Below are positions 24,498 through 37,323 of a stretch of 64,000 bases of DNA, piece by piece. The notes below the pieces were generated by a model that had not been told where the DNA came from, did not search any database, and saw only the letters and a program-made list of their open reading frames with translations. This DNA comes from Paramecium pentaurelia. Its lineage: Eukaryota > Ciliophora > Oligohymenophorea > Peniculida > Parameciidae. Position numbers and translations under genes: made by a program. The stretch is from contig CAJJDO010000099.1 of the NCBI GenBank assembly GCA_905183005.1, forward strand, positions 62,001 through 126,000, given 5' to 3'. Positions within the stretch are counted from its first letter, which is position 1. Every line of letters starts with the position of its first letter.

Positions 24498-27400
24498 TCA
24501 TTGTTTTTATTTCCATATCTTATCATACAATTATAATTCTTCTAATAAAATACTATTAAATAATAACACATCTTCCTTATATACGATGATTCTTTTTTAA
24601 TTTTCAAGTTGAATCACATAGTATTATAACTAGTCATTTTTGTTTATTATTTATCCTATTACATCACATGTTTCTAATTGTTTAGATCCAAATCTGCATC
24701 TCAAATATACGAGATGTTAATTAAATTTCTATAGTTCCTTTTTCATTAATGTTTAATTATTATCCAATGATAATATTCTCTTATTATTTTCTAATAATTC
24801 TTTAATTGATGTTGCAGTAGTCTATAATTCTTTTATTAATTTAAATTATTTTGTTATTTAGTATTGAATATTTCTTATATTACCAAAACTACTAAATTTC
24901 AATCTTAATATCAAAGTTTCTAAAAATAAAAATATAATTACATGTTCGTAGTTATTACAAGAATGATCCTGCATTATCTAATAAGTATAATCTATTATTA
25001 TGATCAACAAACAATATATCATATGAGTTATATTTTAAATAATGATTTATCAATAAATTATTAAAATAATCTGTTAAATCTACACTTTATTCATAATTTT
25101 CATCTGATATCAATACTTTTAAAAATTTAACATCTCCATTTTCTAATTATTCTCTCCTCATTTATTTATGACTAACTTTTTCATTTGGAATGAACAAATT
25201 TAATACTTCTTATTATTTATGTTTATCTTTAGTTAACTTTAATAAAATATCAATTAAATATATTATTGAATTTCCATTCAATAAAAACTTTTAATATAAT
25301 TCATCCAAATTGTGTGATGCAGGATTTAATTTAAAATATTGTAACATCAATTATTTGAATTCTGTTTAATTTAATCCATTCCCTCTCTTAAATGCATCTG
25401 GATGTGCTAAAAAGTTATGTTAAACTTTAAATTATTATGCAAGATCATTAAAATTACTTATAGCAGTATCTTTACTTATAACTCTTTCATAAGGTAATCC
25501 TTCTCCTATAAGTACAATTGAATATTCTAATTCAGATATTTAATAGTGTCTTTGCATATCATAATTATCATATAAAATCAATGAATTCTTATAAATTGTA
25601 TTTACCATAAAATAACCTATATCAATTTAACCTTTAAAATTTTCATTTATCTTAATTTCCAAATTTTATTACATATATGGTAATTCAAAATATAATCCTT
25701 CTTATTCACTTCTTCTTTAATTCTAAATTGTAACTACATTCTATTCATTAAATGTTATTTAATGTAAATACATAGAATGTATTAATATATGAATTTTCTC
25801 AATCTTTTATTTAAATATGAACTTTGATTAAGCTCTTTGTAAATTTTCTTATACTTATTACTATTCTTATATCTCATAAATTGAACCTTCATGTTCTTCA
25901 GGAACATCAATTATAAAACTTTATTAATGTGGTTTTTATTATTAAATCTAATCATTACAAATTTACTCTAAAGGATTACCATTTTAAGTCAAAATTTCAA
26001 AGATTTACTCATCAGATTCTAAATATATGAATTCTTATTAATTATAAGAATCATAACAAGCCATAATCAATTTTTCAGGATCACATAATAGCTTTCCATA
26101 AATTGTCAATCCAGTAATGAATTCTTATTTGGTACGATATTATTTATAATCAACTTCATTTAGAATTCCACCCATAACACTAGCTATTGCTTTTCCAAAA
26201 TTTCCATTTACAAAACCTATACCAATTATGTAATCAAATACTCTTAACCATATATCAAAATAAAAGAAATCACTAAATAAATTATTCAATTGAGTTTTAA
26301 ACCATTCAATATCAAATTAATCACAATTTATCTTTGGAATCATAAATTTGTAATCTAAACATTGAATTATTTTAAAAACAAAATCATTACATTCATAATT
26401 GCCCTTTTAATAAAAAAGTTAAAACAATCTTATTGTCAATATCATTTTATTCTTAGTATGATTACACAATTCAAAATAATCTAAAAGATATGGAATATCA
26501 TTATCCCATCCCATTATCTTTTATATATATTAATCTGTCCAAACAGTTGTCTATTTAAATTATAAACTCTTGACATATTTTTAAAAATTATTGTGATTAT
26601 ACTCTTTAATATCATTGTCTATATGTTTTATATTGTGAAGTTTTTCTAGTATCACTTCATTTTCATTCCATTCTAATCCAAAATTTTATGCAAATTTCTT
26701 AATTTTTATATTAAATTGTAAAAAAATAGGAATTAATTCTATTCTAGATTATTATGTAAATCCTTTCTTGCAAGCATCAATTATTTTATTTTTCACAAAA
26801 CATTATTTATCTTGAATTGGATTAAGTTATAAATAATTTGCCAGTAAAACAGATTTACTTTTTTATTCCTCTACACCTAATTCTTCTAAAATATATTCTT
26901 AAATTTCAATCAAATCATCTTCTGATTATTTACTATTAACCCATATTTATCCTCTAGTTTGAAGAGCATTCTCCAAAGCTTCAATTTAAAAAGAATTCCA
27001 TTTTTCTTATAAACTATTACATGGAGTTTTTAATTATTTAATAAAATACTTTAACTCTTAAGCTGTAAAAGGCATTTCAATAATATCTAAATAAAAGGGA
27101 TTAACAGTAGAATTTGAAATCTAAAATGGAGTATCTTCATGTATATCTATTTATATCATAGGAACATTTAATAATTCATTACCTGTTGCATTCTATTATA
27201 GATTAGCTGAAACATCTAAACCAGCAAAATGTCTTCTATTATTATTTAAATTTTTTTCGAATTCTCTTAAATAAATTCTACCTTACATGACCTTCTTGGC
27301 AGAAGCCAGAAAAGCTTAAATATTATTTTATTATTCTTAGGCTCTTGCAAAGATTTTCTCATTTACTTCTTAATAATCATCATATATCACTATATCTAAA

Positions 27401-28639
27401 GCATCCTTAATTTAAAAACCAGACAAAGTCACTTAAAGATCAGTTGTCCATCCTTTTATATCTAATTACATGAAATTGATCTCTTATCCTATATCAAATT
27501 CCATCTTTCCGTGATTATTTGATTCTAAAGCTTTAAATTAAATATATAAGATAGGATTATATAACTTAATATGTTATCCTATAATTAGTTTAAAATTGGT
27601 AAGATGTAAATTTTTATGTTAAATTAAATGTTATTTTTATTATTATTATTACTATATTTATGATTATTATTATATTTATGATTATTAGATTTATGATTAT
27701 TAGATTTAAGAAATTCTTTACTATTCATTTTCTATATCTTCAATCTCTTTTTACAATCTTCTTTCTTCTTCTTCTATTTCTCTTTATTATTGTTCTTCCA
27801 ATTCTTCCTTCTCTTTTAATATTTTATCAGCAATCAATTTCCAATGGTATAGCAATTCTTTTGCTGCTGAAAACTCATTTTATTTGATAAAGTTCTCTTA
27901 CTGTTGTAACTTCAATATTTTTTATTGCTTCAATATTTACTCTTAATGCATTTTCTCCTATTCAGCCATATTATATAGAATCTTTAACATTTATCCATAT
28001 TTAGTTTTATCATAATCTTACAATGTATCAAATTCTTATACAAATTCATTTTATTCTTTTATTTTACCTTAGTGAATTCTGTTTGAAACATTATGTAATT
28101 TTTAAACTGATTCTTATGAAAATTTCACAAGGAATTTATATTACCATACTTACTTTAATTTAGTAAGTATATTATTGGAACGATTAAGTTTCTGTTAATT
28201 TTTGAACTTCAAAAATTCTGCAAATCTCATTCCTGTCGCAACCTCCTCAAAATAAACAGCAGTGGGCTTTACAAATTGTTGAATTTATGTCCTATTTGAT
28301 CCACCTTCAGAACGATCAAATAACACTCTAACTTTTTTATTTTAATTGGTTGTCCATCTAAAAAATGCTTTTTGATTTTCTGGTAAAGTATCAAATTCTT
28401 ACTAATTTATTAAATAAAAATACTTTAGTAATCAATAGGAAACCATTTGGATAATTAATTGGTTTATCATTTTTAAGTTGCACCATATTTATTTCTTCAA
28501 GTCTTACTTATCTTGGTAATAATTTTCCATGTTGCTTAGGTTGTTTTTCCATTTCGATTTATTAACCTGTTAAAAATTTTCTAGATTCTTTATCATGAGT
28601 TTAATAGAAACTTTTTGTAAAATTTGAGGATTCACTCAT
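24498..28639 (-). CDS. Very large helical/coiled-coil protein, 1365 aa
   Basis: A single ciliate-code frame interrupted by only two 22-nt introns (near the N-terminus and in the last 500 nt). The N-terminal ~130 residues are globular (VRVLFDRSEGGSNRTQIQQF, AVYFEEVATGMRFAEFL). A charged coiled coil follows (EELEEQQQREIEEEERRLQ), then a QQSQIQQ repeat tract (27.63-27.72 kb), then ~900 residues of mostly helical sequence. Part of the middle (SDFFYFDIWLRVFDYIIGIG) resembles the end of a Rab-GAP TBC domain, but the catalytic arginine and glutamine motifs are not recognised. Function is unknown. Confidence 0.7.
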
Positions 28640-28754
28640 AAATAATATTAATTAATAATTGTAAGATTAAATTAAATAATATTTACATTTGATTCATAAA
28701 TAAATAAATAAGATATAATTATTTGTATTAGATGATTTAAATATGTAACTTAAC

Positions 28755-29696
28755 TCATTCAAGGTAAGCAACATAGGATTCATTTTGGACACCACATGGA
28801 TTACCTTTGGCTGGTAATCTAATGTATCCTTTTTCTCCCCATCCAGTTCCCCATGAATTCTTAATAATCCAAACTCCATCTTCTTAGAAACCTGTAGCTA
28901 AGACAGCATGATTTAATGATTTTAATGTGCATTTATCAAAAACACCAGTCTTATAATATTACCATGAACTGGCATCAACAGCAACAGTAATTGGTTAATA
29001 AGATAAAGCAGTGTACATGTTACTTGCAGATACAACTTAATATCCTGATGGTTTGTATTATCCAGTTGTAATTTGGCATTTTTATTATTTACCAACATAT
29101 GGATATTTGTCACTTGTTGTAAGACCATTCTTTTTAGCCCATGAGATACCCAAATTTTCAAAACCACCATTACATCCATCGTTTGTACCTCTATCACAAT
29201 CAACTAATTATTATTCTGATAACCATGTGTTTGATGGAAGAACTCCCTTAATATTCAAAAGTGTTTCAACTGCACCAACAGCAGAGAATGCCCAGCATGA
29301 ACCACAATTACCTTAGTCCTTGACTTTGGTAATTTTTGACCAATCAGCTGATGCACCTACAGGTCCTTATGGAATATATAATTCAGCACTAAGATTCATG
29401 TTTGATTATTTTCTTGTTAAATATAAGGCAGCGAATTCTTCAGGTGTTAAATCGGTGAATTAGTTTTCTCCAAATCTGGTAGTGCTACTTGAGTCAGAAT
29501 TTTAGATTTAGATTTATTTCATTGCATCTTCATAAACCTTGGATCTGTATAATTTCTCGGCTGATGAGTAGTATTTACCATATTGTGTTGTGTATTTATC
29601 AAATTAAACTGTTAAATCAACTGATTCTGTTTGATTTAATTGATGGATTCCAACTGTTAATAATGTAATAGCTGCTAATGCTAATAATTTGTTCAT
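28755..29696 (-). CDS. Cathepsin-L-like cysteine protease precursor, 313 aa
   Basis: Intronless C1A papain-family preproenzyme. A signal peptide (MNKLLALAAITLLTVGIHQL) is followed by an I29-type propeptide with ENQFTDLTPEEFAALYL. The mature enzyme starts near ADWSKITKVKDQGNCGSCWAF. The catalytic Cys is residue 134, His lies in LKSLNHAVLATG and Asn in IIKNSWGTGWGEKGY; the oxyanion Gln is in KDQGNC. The length is normal for the family. It should work in phagolysosomes or be secreted. Codon use is less AT-rich than in neighbours, consistent with high expression. Confidence 0.95.
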
Positions 29697-29940
29697 TATT
29701 ATTAATAATCTTTTCTCTTTTAATTTCCTTTTATAATTGGAGTGGTGACATCATCGTTAATTTATAATTACAATCTTCTAATTAATCTTTATTAATCAAA
29801 TGTACTATATGATATTTCTATGATCATCTCTCTAATTCTTAATTTTCTTATAATGACGACATCCTTATTTCCTAATAAAAAATTGTTTAATATAACTCAA
29901 GAATATCTATTTATTTTGTTAAACTAAGAAATAGTAGATT

Positions 29941-32768
29941 ATGGATAAACCATTAAATAACATTAAAATTACTTCAGATATCATTAGACTCTTTATAGAT
30001 TTATAAATACTAACTAATAGTTTAAACTAATTTTAATTACTTTTTTTGTAAATATTATATTAACAACATTCTATTTCTTTATAATTTATGAACAACTAGA
30101 ATAAATGAAAGAACTTTTTAGATTTTTAAACACCCTTTAAAGTAAAATTAAAGCAGAATTTTAATCATTTTTCAACTATTGAATTTTTATTAGTTTAAAG
30201 ATAGAAATTGTAATAAAATATAATATCAATAATCATCCTATGTTATAAGGGAACTTTTGTAATTATTCTAAAACAAGTACTTAAAAAATTAGATAATTTA
30301 TAAAACAATAAGATATTTAAGGACAATTTTAATAGATTTTATTTAATCATTCTATAAATACAATTGGAAGCTTTTAGACAATAGTAACAATTATTAACTA
30401 TTGAATTTTCGATAATTTAATGAATAAAGGTGGTGATAGTTATAAGTAATACCTGTGTATTTATCAATTTAATTGATAATGAACATAAGTAAGATGATTC
30501 TATTTGAAACATATCTTATTACCCTATAGAGGTAGTTAAATTGTTCAAGTTTCGTCCATAATAGTTTGGAAATTTGTAAATTATTAATACATACTTTAAC
30601 AGTCTATATTTTTGAATAATTGATGATTCTTATATCTGTCATATAATATGGAATAAATTATGTAAAAGTTGATAGAAATACCAGAAGAGGGGAATTGTGA
30701 GGAACAAATTTAAATTGAATATAAATTAAGAATATTAAAAGCCTTTTGAAAAATATTTAAATCTAATAGAGCAAACTTTTAAGAGATTTATAAAAAATAT
30801 AATATTTGAAGAAATTTACAATAATTAAGAGAAAATTGAAGTTTAAGTTGTTTAATGGTTGAATAAAATAAAAGAATAAATGAATTTGATGATATTGGGC
30901 AAGAGTTCTATTTATATATAGAATATATTTAAGATTTATATAAATAGCTAATTATAAATTGATCACTTTAATTAATAAGTAAAATAGATCTAGACATTAT
31001 TGGATGAAAGAAGAAGAAGAAGAAAGTAAACCTAAGATAAAATCAAATGAAAATGTTATTTAAATTNTAGACTCTTTATAGATTTATAAATACTAACTAA
31101 TAGTTTAAACTAATTTTAATTACTTTTTTTGTAAATATTATATTAACAACATTCTATTTCTTTATAATTTATGAACAACTAGAATAAATGAAAGAACTTT
31201 TTAGATTTTTAAACACCCTTTAAAGTAAAATTAAAGCAGAATTTTAATCATTTTTCAACTATTGAATTTTTATTAGTTTAAAGATAGAAATTGTAATAAA
31301 ATATAATATCAATAATCATCCTATGTTATAAGGGAACTTTTGTAATTATTCTAAAACAAGTACTTAAAAAATTAGATAATTTATAAAACAATAAGATATT
31401 TAAGGACAATTTTAATAGATTTTATTTAATCATTCTATAAATACAATTGGAAGCTTTTAGACAATAGTAACAATTATTAACTATTGAATTTTCGATAATT
31501 TAATGAATAAAGGTGGTGATAGTTATAAGTAATACCTGTGTATTTATCAATTTAATTGATAATGAACATAAGTAAGATGATTCTATTTGAAACATATCTT
31601 ATTACCCTATAGAGGTAGTTAAATTGTTCAAGTTTCGTCCATAATAGTTTGGAAATTTGTAAATTATTAATACATACTTTAACAGTCTATATTTTTGAAT
31701 AATTGATGATTCTTATATCTGTCATATAATATGGAATAAATTATGTAAAAGTTGATAGAAATACCAGAAGAGGGGAATTGTGAGGAACAAATTTAAATTG
31801 AATATAAATTAAGAATATTAAAAGCCTTTTGAAAAATATTTAAATCTAATAGAGCAAACTTTTAAGAGATTTATAAAAAATATAATATTTGAAGAAATTT
31901 ACAATAATTAAGAGAAAATTGAAGTTTAAGTTGTTTAATGGTTGAATAAAATAAAAGAATAAATGAATTTGATGATATTGGGCAAGAGTTCTATTTATAT
32001 ATAGAATATATTTAAGATTTATATAAATAGCTAATTATAAATTGATCACTTTAATTAATAAGTAAAATAGATCTAGACATTATTGGATGAAAGAAGAAGA
32101 AGAAGAAAGTAAACCTAAGATAAAATCAAATGAAAATGTTATTTAAATTAGATAGGAATAATTATAAGAAAAAATTTTTTGAATAATGTTGTAGTACTTA
32201 TGGAAGAAGCAATTAGAAAATGGAAATATTAAAAAATAGTATTTTATGATCTTGAATATTGTGTTTTGTAAATATCTTTAATTTTCCAATTATTATATTT
32301 TACTTAAAAAAAAAAGAATAATATTTTTTATATATTTATCAATTCTGTAAACAATTTTCAATATGCAAACACAGAAATTGCAAATATGTTGAGTTATCGA
32401 AAAGTTTATAAATTAATAAAAAGATGACTTAATTAATTCATAGATTATTATTCAAAATTTAAATTGTAAATTAACATTTATAAAAAAAGCATATTAATAT
32501 TATTATTCAGAAATGATAAATGAATTCTTTTTTAGAATGTGTTTTTAAACATTACACTCCTTAAGCGAGCTTAAACTTGTTAATGAGGAAGAGAAACTCA
32601 TACTTAAAGATCTAATAATTAGGAATGAATTTGATATTCCTTTTACTATCAGTGTAGAATAACTCTCTTTCTTTTTTTTATATTTAATTAAAAAATACAG
32701 AAAGAATTAACAAATAAAACAAAGCTAACTTCTGATAATCGATGAAGAGACAGATGAAGAATTGATTT
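29941..32768 (+). CDS. Multi-exon gene of unknown function, model unresolved and broken by an assembly duplication
   Basis: Plus-strand coding-like segments in different frames run from an ATG at 29941 (MDKPLNNIKITSDIIRLFID) to TGA near 32768. Examples are SYVIRELLQLFQNKYLKNQI, MILFETYLITLQRQL, FEKYLNLIEQTFKRF, INEFDDIGQEFYLYIEYIQD, WMKEEEEESKPKIKSN and a final exon HSLSELKLVNEEEKLILKDL ending DEETDEELI. The protein seems all-helical, with no family recognised. I could not place every intron. Positions 29985-31066 are repeated exactly at 31068-32149 around a single N, so the true gene probably contains that stretch once. Treat the span, not the exon structure, as the claim. Confidence 0.35.
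29985..31066. repeat. First copy of perfect 1082-bp direct repeat
   Basis: Begins TAGACTCTTTATAG and ends GTTATTTAAATT just before the N at 31067. It matches 31068-32149 at a constant offset of 1083 bp with no difference seen. Upstream sequence is unique. Confidence 0.95.
31068..32149. repeat. Second copy of perfect 1082-bp direct repeat
   Basis: Identical to 29985-31066. After it, unique sequence continues (AGATAGGAATAATTATAAG). The single N between the copies and the lack of any divergence point to two overlapping contig ends placed side by side. Confidence 0.95.
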
Positions 32769-34316
32769 GAGAGTCCATTAAATAATTGTGAGTATTGTGT
32801 ATATATTATTTCTTAAACCGATTTTTCCTAACTATTATGACTTAATTAAAACATTAGAAAAGCTTCTAGAATTTTTCTAATACATAATTATTTCTCATTA
32901 AATTAACTAACATTGTGCATCTTAATATAAATAACATAAAATTAGTATGCATTAATTTATCAGTAGTATATATCTAAAATTCATTTAATTTCTAAAAATA
33001 AAATTCTTTCTAACTTAATTTGACATAATTTAAAATTATGACATAAACAAATTTCTAAAATGAACTTAGACAATTCTAAACTCTATATGAATAAATTACA
33101 TTGTAAAGTAGAAAAAATAATTATGTGTCAAAATGATAATGAGAATTTGATGAACAAAAGAAATGCTGTGAGATAATTAAAAAAACTAAGAAAGATAATA
33201 AGTATATATTAATAAATTTAAAAGGTTTAAATTTTATAATTGATAAGATTTCAAAATCGATTGCTGAAGAGAAAAAAATTTTAATGCATTAATTTTTCTT
33301 TATTTTAATTTATATAATTATAGAGTTATTCATTTTTTAACTGATCCAATAAAATAATAATATTATGTTTAGAATTTTCATTTGAAGTAAAATAATGATA
33401 GATTAATATAATATATAATTCAAATAGAGAATAATCAATATATATATTTAATTAAATGATACTAAAAATTCATAAAACCTTTTAATAGATGTTTTAAATA
33501 TTGCTTCACTCAAATAAGTATGTGTTTTGAGAGTTTTGTTAATTAATTCTAGAATTCTTGAGAATAAAGCTAAAATTAATTAAATATTAAGTATATAATT
33601 TAATCAGTACATAAGAAATTATATGATAAAATAAATACAGTAATTTTTATTTTTATAGAACAAATTATTAAGAATGTAGGAATATAAAAATGATTTATTT
33701 ATATAAATATAAAATTTAATCTTATAAGATTGTAAGAATTCATACTTGATTAAATTTAAAGAATTGCACTTCTTTATCTATTTTTAAATGTAAATTTTGA
33801 TTAATAATATTCTTAGGAATTATTTATAAAAAATATTGTAAAACAAATTTTTTTTGAGTAAAAAATAAATAAAAAATATAGGCAATCTTTTTAATATCAT
33901 ATAAATAAAATAACTGTGAATACTAAGATTATATCAAATACTTTAATAATAAGTATGAATTTCATTAATATCTTATTCTGTAAATAAGGTAATTATTCAT
34001 ATAATATTCGAATTAAAATAGAACTAATTTAATAAATACTTTTAATATATTACTGTAACTTAACTCCTTTTTAAAAATAAACAAAGAATAAATATATGGA
34101 TATATAAAGGGAAGTTTAAAATGTCCTACTAAAAGTAATATTTAAATTTATTTATACAATTGAATTTTTTATTTATTTTAGTTTAAAATCAGCATTATGT
34201 TATCAATTTTTAGATAAATTTAGTGAAATAGAGGATGTCTTTGATGAAAATAAACAAATTTAGTGATTTGCTTATTTTACATAATTTAAATCAGTTAATA
34301 AATTTGAATATTAAAA
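32769..34316. other. Long AT-rich region, fragmentary coding potential only
   Basis: About 1.5 kb without a convincing gene, unusual for this gene-dense window. A few stretches look coding in one frame (for example near 33137-33370, reading KDNKYILINLKGLNFIID and KISKSIAEEKKILMH). None joins into a model with a start, plausible introns and a stop. It may hold a decayed gene, a non-coding transcript or imprecisely retained germline sequence. Confidence 0.4.
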
Positions 34317-36142
34317 ATGAATACAAGAGATGGACAGACAGAAAAGATTGAAAAGGACTTTTCAAGATTATTGGAGAGATATAATCGTTCAAAATAAGTC
34401 ATCGATTAATTGTATTAATCAGGTGGGAAGAATGATACGACAATACGTTCAGAGAAAAATATTAAAGAAGAGAAGGAAAAGGAGTATGTGTCAAGAGATA
34501 AATATAGCAAAATGAGAAACTTAAATAAAGAGCTTAAAGTATAAAATTGAATAATTAAATAAAATAGTTAACTCTAAAAGAATACATAGATCGAACAAAA
34601 GAACTGGAATCTGCAATAAGAGGAAAGGATGATCTTATTGAAAAGTATGAGAAGGAACTTAGAGAATAATAAGAGAATCTTTATAATCAATTACAAGAAT
34701 AGAAAGAATAGATTTTGAAGGAAGATTAATAATCAAGAATTAATGAAGATTTAAGAACTTAATTATCTTAAGCTAAATAGAAATTGATTAAAAAGAAAGC
34801 TAAAATTCAATTATTAAAAGATTCTCATAAAACTATTGATGTAAATATACATTTAATATTGATTTTAGAGTAAGTTTGAAGATTAGAAATAAGGATTTCA
34901 ATAAGAATTAGAGAGAGTATAGAAATTATGCGAAGAGTTTTCAAATGAAATGTAAGATTATTAGATTAATTGTTAATTAGTAAAGATTCAGAGAAGAGAC
35001 TCATATGTTTGAATGATGAAAATGAACAATATAAATAATTACTAGATTAAAAGGAAGAAGATAGAAGATATTTAGAAATGATGATTTAAGAAGAGAGAGA
35101 TAATACAAATAAGATAAGTGCAAAATTTTAAGAATTTTTAGATGAGAAAAAGATTTTGTAAATTACAATAGAAAATTAAGGAAAGAGAGTATAAGATTTA
35201 GAGGAATAATTAAAATAAGCTGATACAAGATATTTAATGTTATAAGGAAAATTAGATTAAGAGAAATAAGGAATAATAAGTGAATTATAAGAGACATTGT
35301 AGAAAAAAAAATAAAAAACAAAATAAATGCAAACATAAATCTAATAATTAGAATAGAAATTATAAGAGAAATCAAAAGAAGATATTATAGTTAATAAATA
35401 AATTTAAGATTTATAAGGAGAATAGTTAAAATTATAGTCTTTACTTGAGGATTAAAAACATAAAACAGACTAAGCACTTAATGAGGCTTAATTTAAAGTT
35501 CAAGAAGTAAGAGAATTAAAAGGAGAAATAGAGAAATATAGATAAACACTTTAAATTTAAGATGAAAAACTATCAAAATATGATGTGTAATATTAGATTG
35601 ATTAAAAAGAAAAATAAAGATTAATTCATGAAATTGAGATTTGTGAATAGGAGAATAGAAAATTATAACATTTACTTTATGAATAAGATAGAGACATTGA
35701 TTATATGAGACAATAATAAGAATAAGTATAATTAAAATATTTATAGTTTATAGGAGATTTTACATATTGAGAAGAAAGTTGATTCTCTTGTTACTGAAGT
35801 TCATGTGGCTAGAGAAGAAGCAAATGAATGGAAAAGAAATGCAAATGATTTGAAAAGATAGTTATAATTATAAGAAGAAAATACTAATTAATTTAAAGCA
35901 AAATATTTAAAGAGTAAATAGAATTCAAAAAATCTGGAAAATGAATAACGATTTGTAATTTATAAATATTTAAAATTTTATAGCTTGAAGAAAAAGTAAA
36001 ATTATTAGAAAATGAAAAATTACTTGGAGAGAGAGAAGTTTTGAAAAATACTGTAGTTTAATAAAAATCAGTCCAATAAAGTAAAATTAAGGTGCTTGAT
36101 GAAATCTAGAACATGATCAAGTAACATAAATATAGAGAATGA
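34317..36142 (+). CDS. Coiled-coil protein, 560 aa
   Basis: Starts MNTRDGQTEKIEKDFSRLLE and is almost entirely charged heptad repeat (E, K, Q, L), for example LTLKEYIDRTKELESAIRGK and IEKKVDSLVTEVHVAREEAN. It ends QNMIKQHKYRE. Introns of 29, 28, 29, 28 and 29 nt are removed and the coding length is 561 codons. Glutamine is mostly TAA/TAG. Probably a cytoskeletal or basal-body component by analogy with similar ciliate proteins; no specific family is recognised. Confidence 0.72.
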
Positions 36143-36164
36143 ATTTTTATATTATTTAATATTA

Positions 36165-36338
36165 ATGAAGACAGAAAAAAAAGGAGAATATCCTTATTTT
36201 CATCATTTTAAAAAATACTATCTCTCTTTGAACAAAAATATCTTAAATGAATAAGAAATAAATACAGCTTCTGATCTTTTTATTGAATACAATAAAAATA
36301 TAGCAGATATGAATATATTTTTATTGCATTCAATATGA
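36165..36338 (+). CDS. Small ORF, 57 aa
   Basis: MKTEKKGEYPYFHHFKKYYL to NIADMNIFLLHSI, then TGA. Composition is coding-like (FHHFKKYYLSLNKNIL, ASDLFIEYNKNIA). The next small ORF (36369-36570) is in the same frame 33 nt downstream, and no GT donor exists before the TGA that could splice it out. It may therefore be a separate peptide, a gene broken by one mutation, or a readthrough/selenocysteine case. Confidence 0.35.
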
Positions 36339-36368
36339 AGTATTATAAAATACAGTATTTATTTAAAA

Positions 36369-36570
36369 ATGGTTATTATATTACAAAATGTCTTAGAAAT
36401 TGTTGTTATGATAATATTTTTTAAAGGATAGACAATCTATCAGATTATGTGTAATCGAATTTACTTAAAGTTTAAAAGATGCAGATGAGCTTGTTTAGGA
36501 GTAATTTAAGTTATTAAAGGATGATTTCTAAGATGTTCAGGTGTTTCTAATGTAATCATAATTTGAATGA
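36369..36570 (+). CDS. Small ORF, 59 aa
   Basis: MVIILQNVLEIV joined by a 22-nt intron (GTTATGATAATATTTTTTAAAG) to DRQSIRLCVIEFTQSLKDAD and ELVQEQFKLLKDDFQDVQVF. It is an amphipathic helical protein with no family recognised. It shares frame with the preceding 57-aa ORF; together they would make a protein of about 127 residues if the intervening TGA were read through. Confidence 0.45.
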
Positions 36571-36648
36571 AATGTTTTTATTATAAAATTTAAATATTAG
36601 ATAGGAATTCTATTATTATTAATGAATTATTTATATGTAGATAATTAT

Positions 36649-37304
36649 TCATTAGCATAAACTATATAAATTTGTACAGAATTCTTCTATTGTACATTAT
36701 TCTGTATGTTAAAAGTATATATATCCTTATTATTAATCTATTTATGCTTGTAATCTTTCAGTGATAATCATGTTCTCTAAAAGTTCATAAGCTTGATCCT
36801 CCTTCAATTTACAATACTGAGCCAACTTCTATATTGAGATGTTACTATAAAATCTACTAATGGCTGTAATGATATGTTCACAAAATAAACTAGCATTAGT
36901 TTTAGTATCTTAGGCAAAGTTTTCAATATCAGTCCATTTCAATAAAACTTATTGTACACTTAAATATTGGAAATGAAATCAAAATACTTTGATTTTATAA
37001 ATGGTAGCCATTTTTATTTTTAACTTCTACTGTCTCTAAAGATTGTCAATAATAATGCTTGTCTCTTTTCAGAGGCTGGGGCAGCCAATCCATTAATGAT
37101 AGCTCTTTCCAAATAGATTGGTAACTTTTAACTAAGATTATAGTAAATGGAAGCAGCTTATAATCTTTTTTAATCATGTTCATAAATGATAGCTTATGCA
37201 ATATCACATTTTAATTTTTCTTCAGCACTTAATTTAGCACGACCTTTTTCTAAATTTTTGCTTAATAGTAATCTTGCTTCTTGATAAGACTCTTAATTTT
37301 ACAT
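36649..37304 (-). CDS. COP9 signalosome subunit 4-like PCI protein, short form, 208 aa
   Basis: One 29-nt intron; coding length 209 codons. TPR-like helices (EKLKCDIAQAIIYEHDQKRL, LQAASIYYNLSQKLPIYLER) lead to AIINGLAAPASEKRQALLLT and then IFRDSRSQ. This matches the CSN4 block around CTILAxAGxQRSRxLATLFKDER. The C-terminal winged helix follows (ITAISRFYSNISIQKLAQYC, KLKEDQAYELLENMIITERL, IDQQQGYIYF). CSN4 is normally about 400 residues, so the N-terminal half is missing. CSN removes NEDD8 from cullins. RPN5, a PCI paralogue, is a possible alternative. The start lies 20 bp after the upstream MORN gene's stop on the same strand. Confidence 0.65.
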
Positions 37305-37323
37305 ACGTAAAATAAATAATATA

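Noticed and set aside
29053..29316. Plus-strand 87-aa ORF
   Set aside because: Antisense to the cathepsin gene, whose catalytic motifs are intact.
29985..32149. Biological tandem gene duplication
   Set aside because: Perfect identity over 1082 bp of AT-rich DNA with a single N at the junction fits an assembly overlap better.
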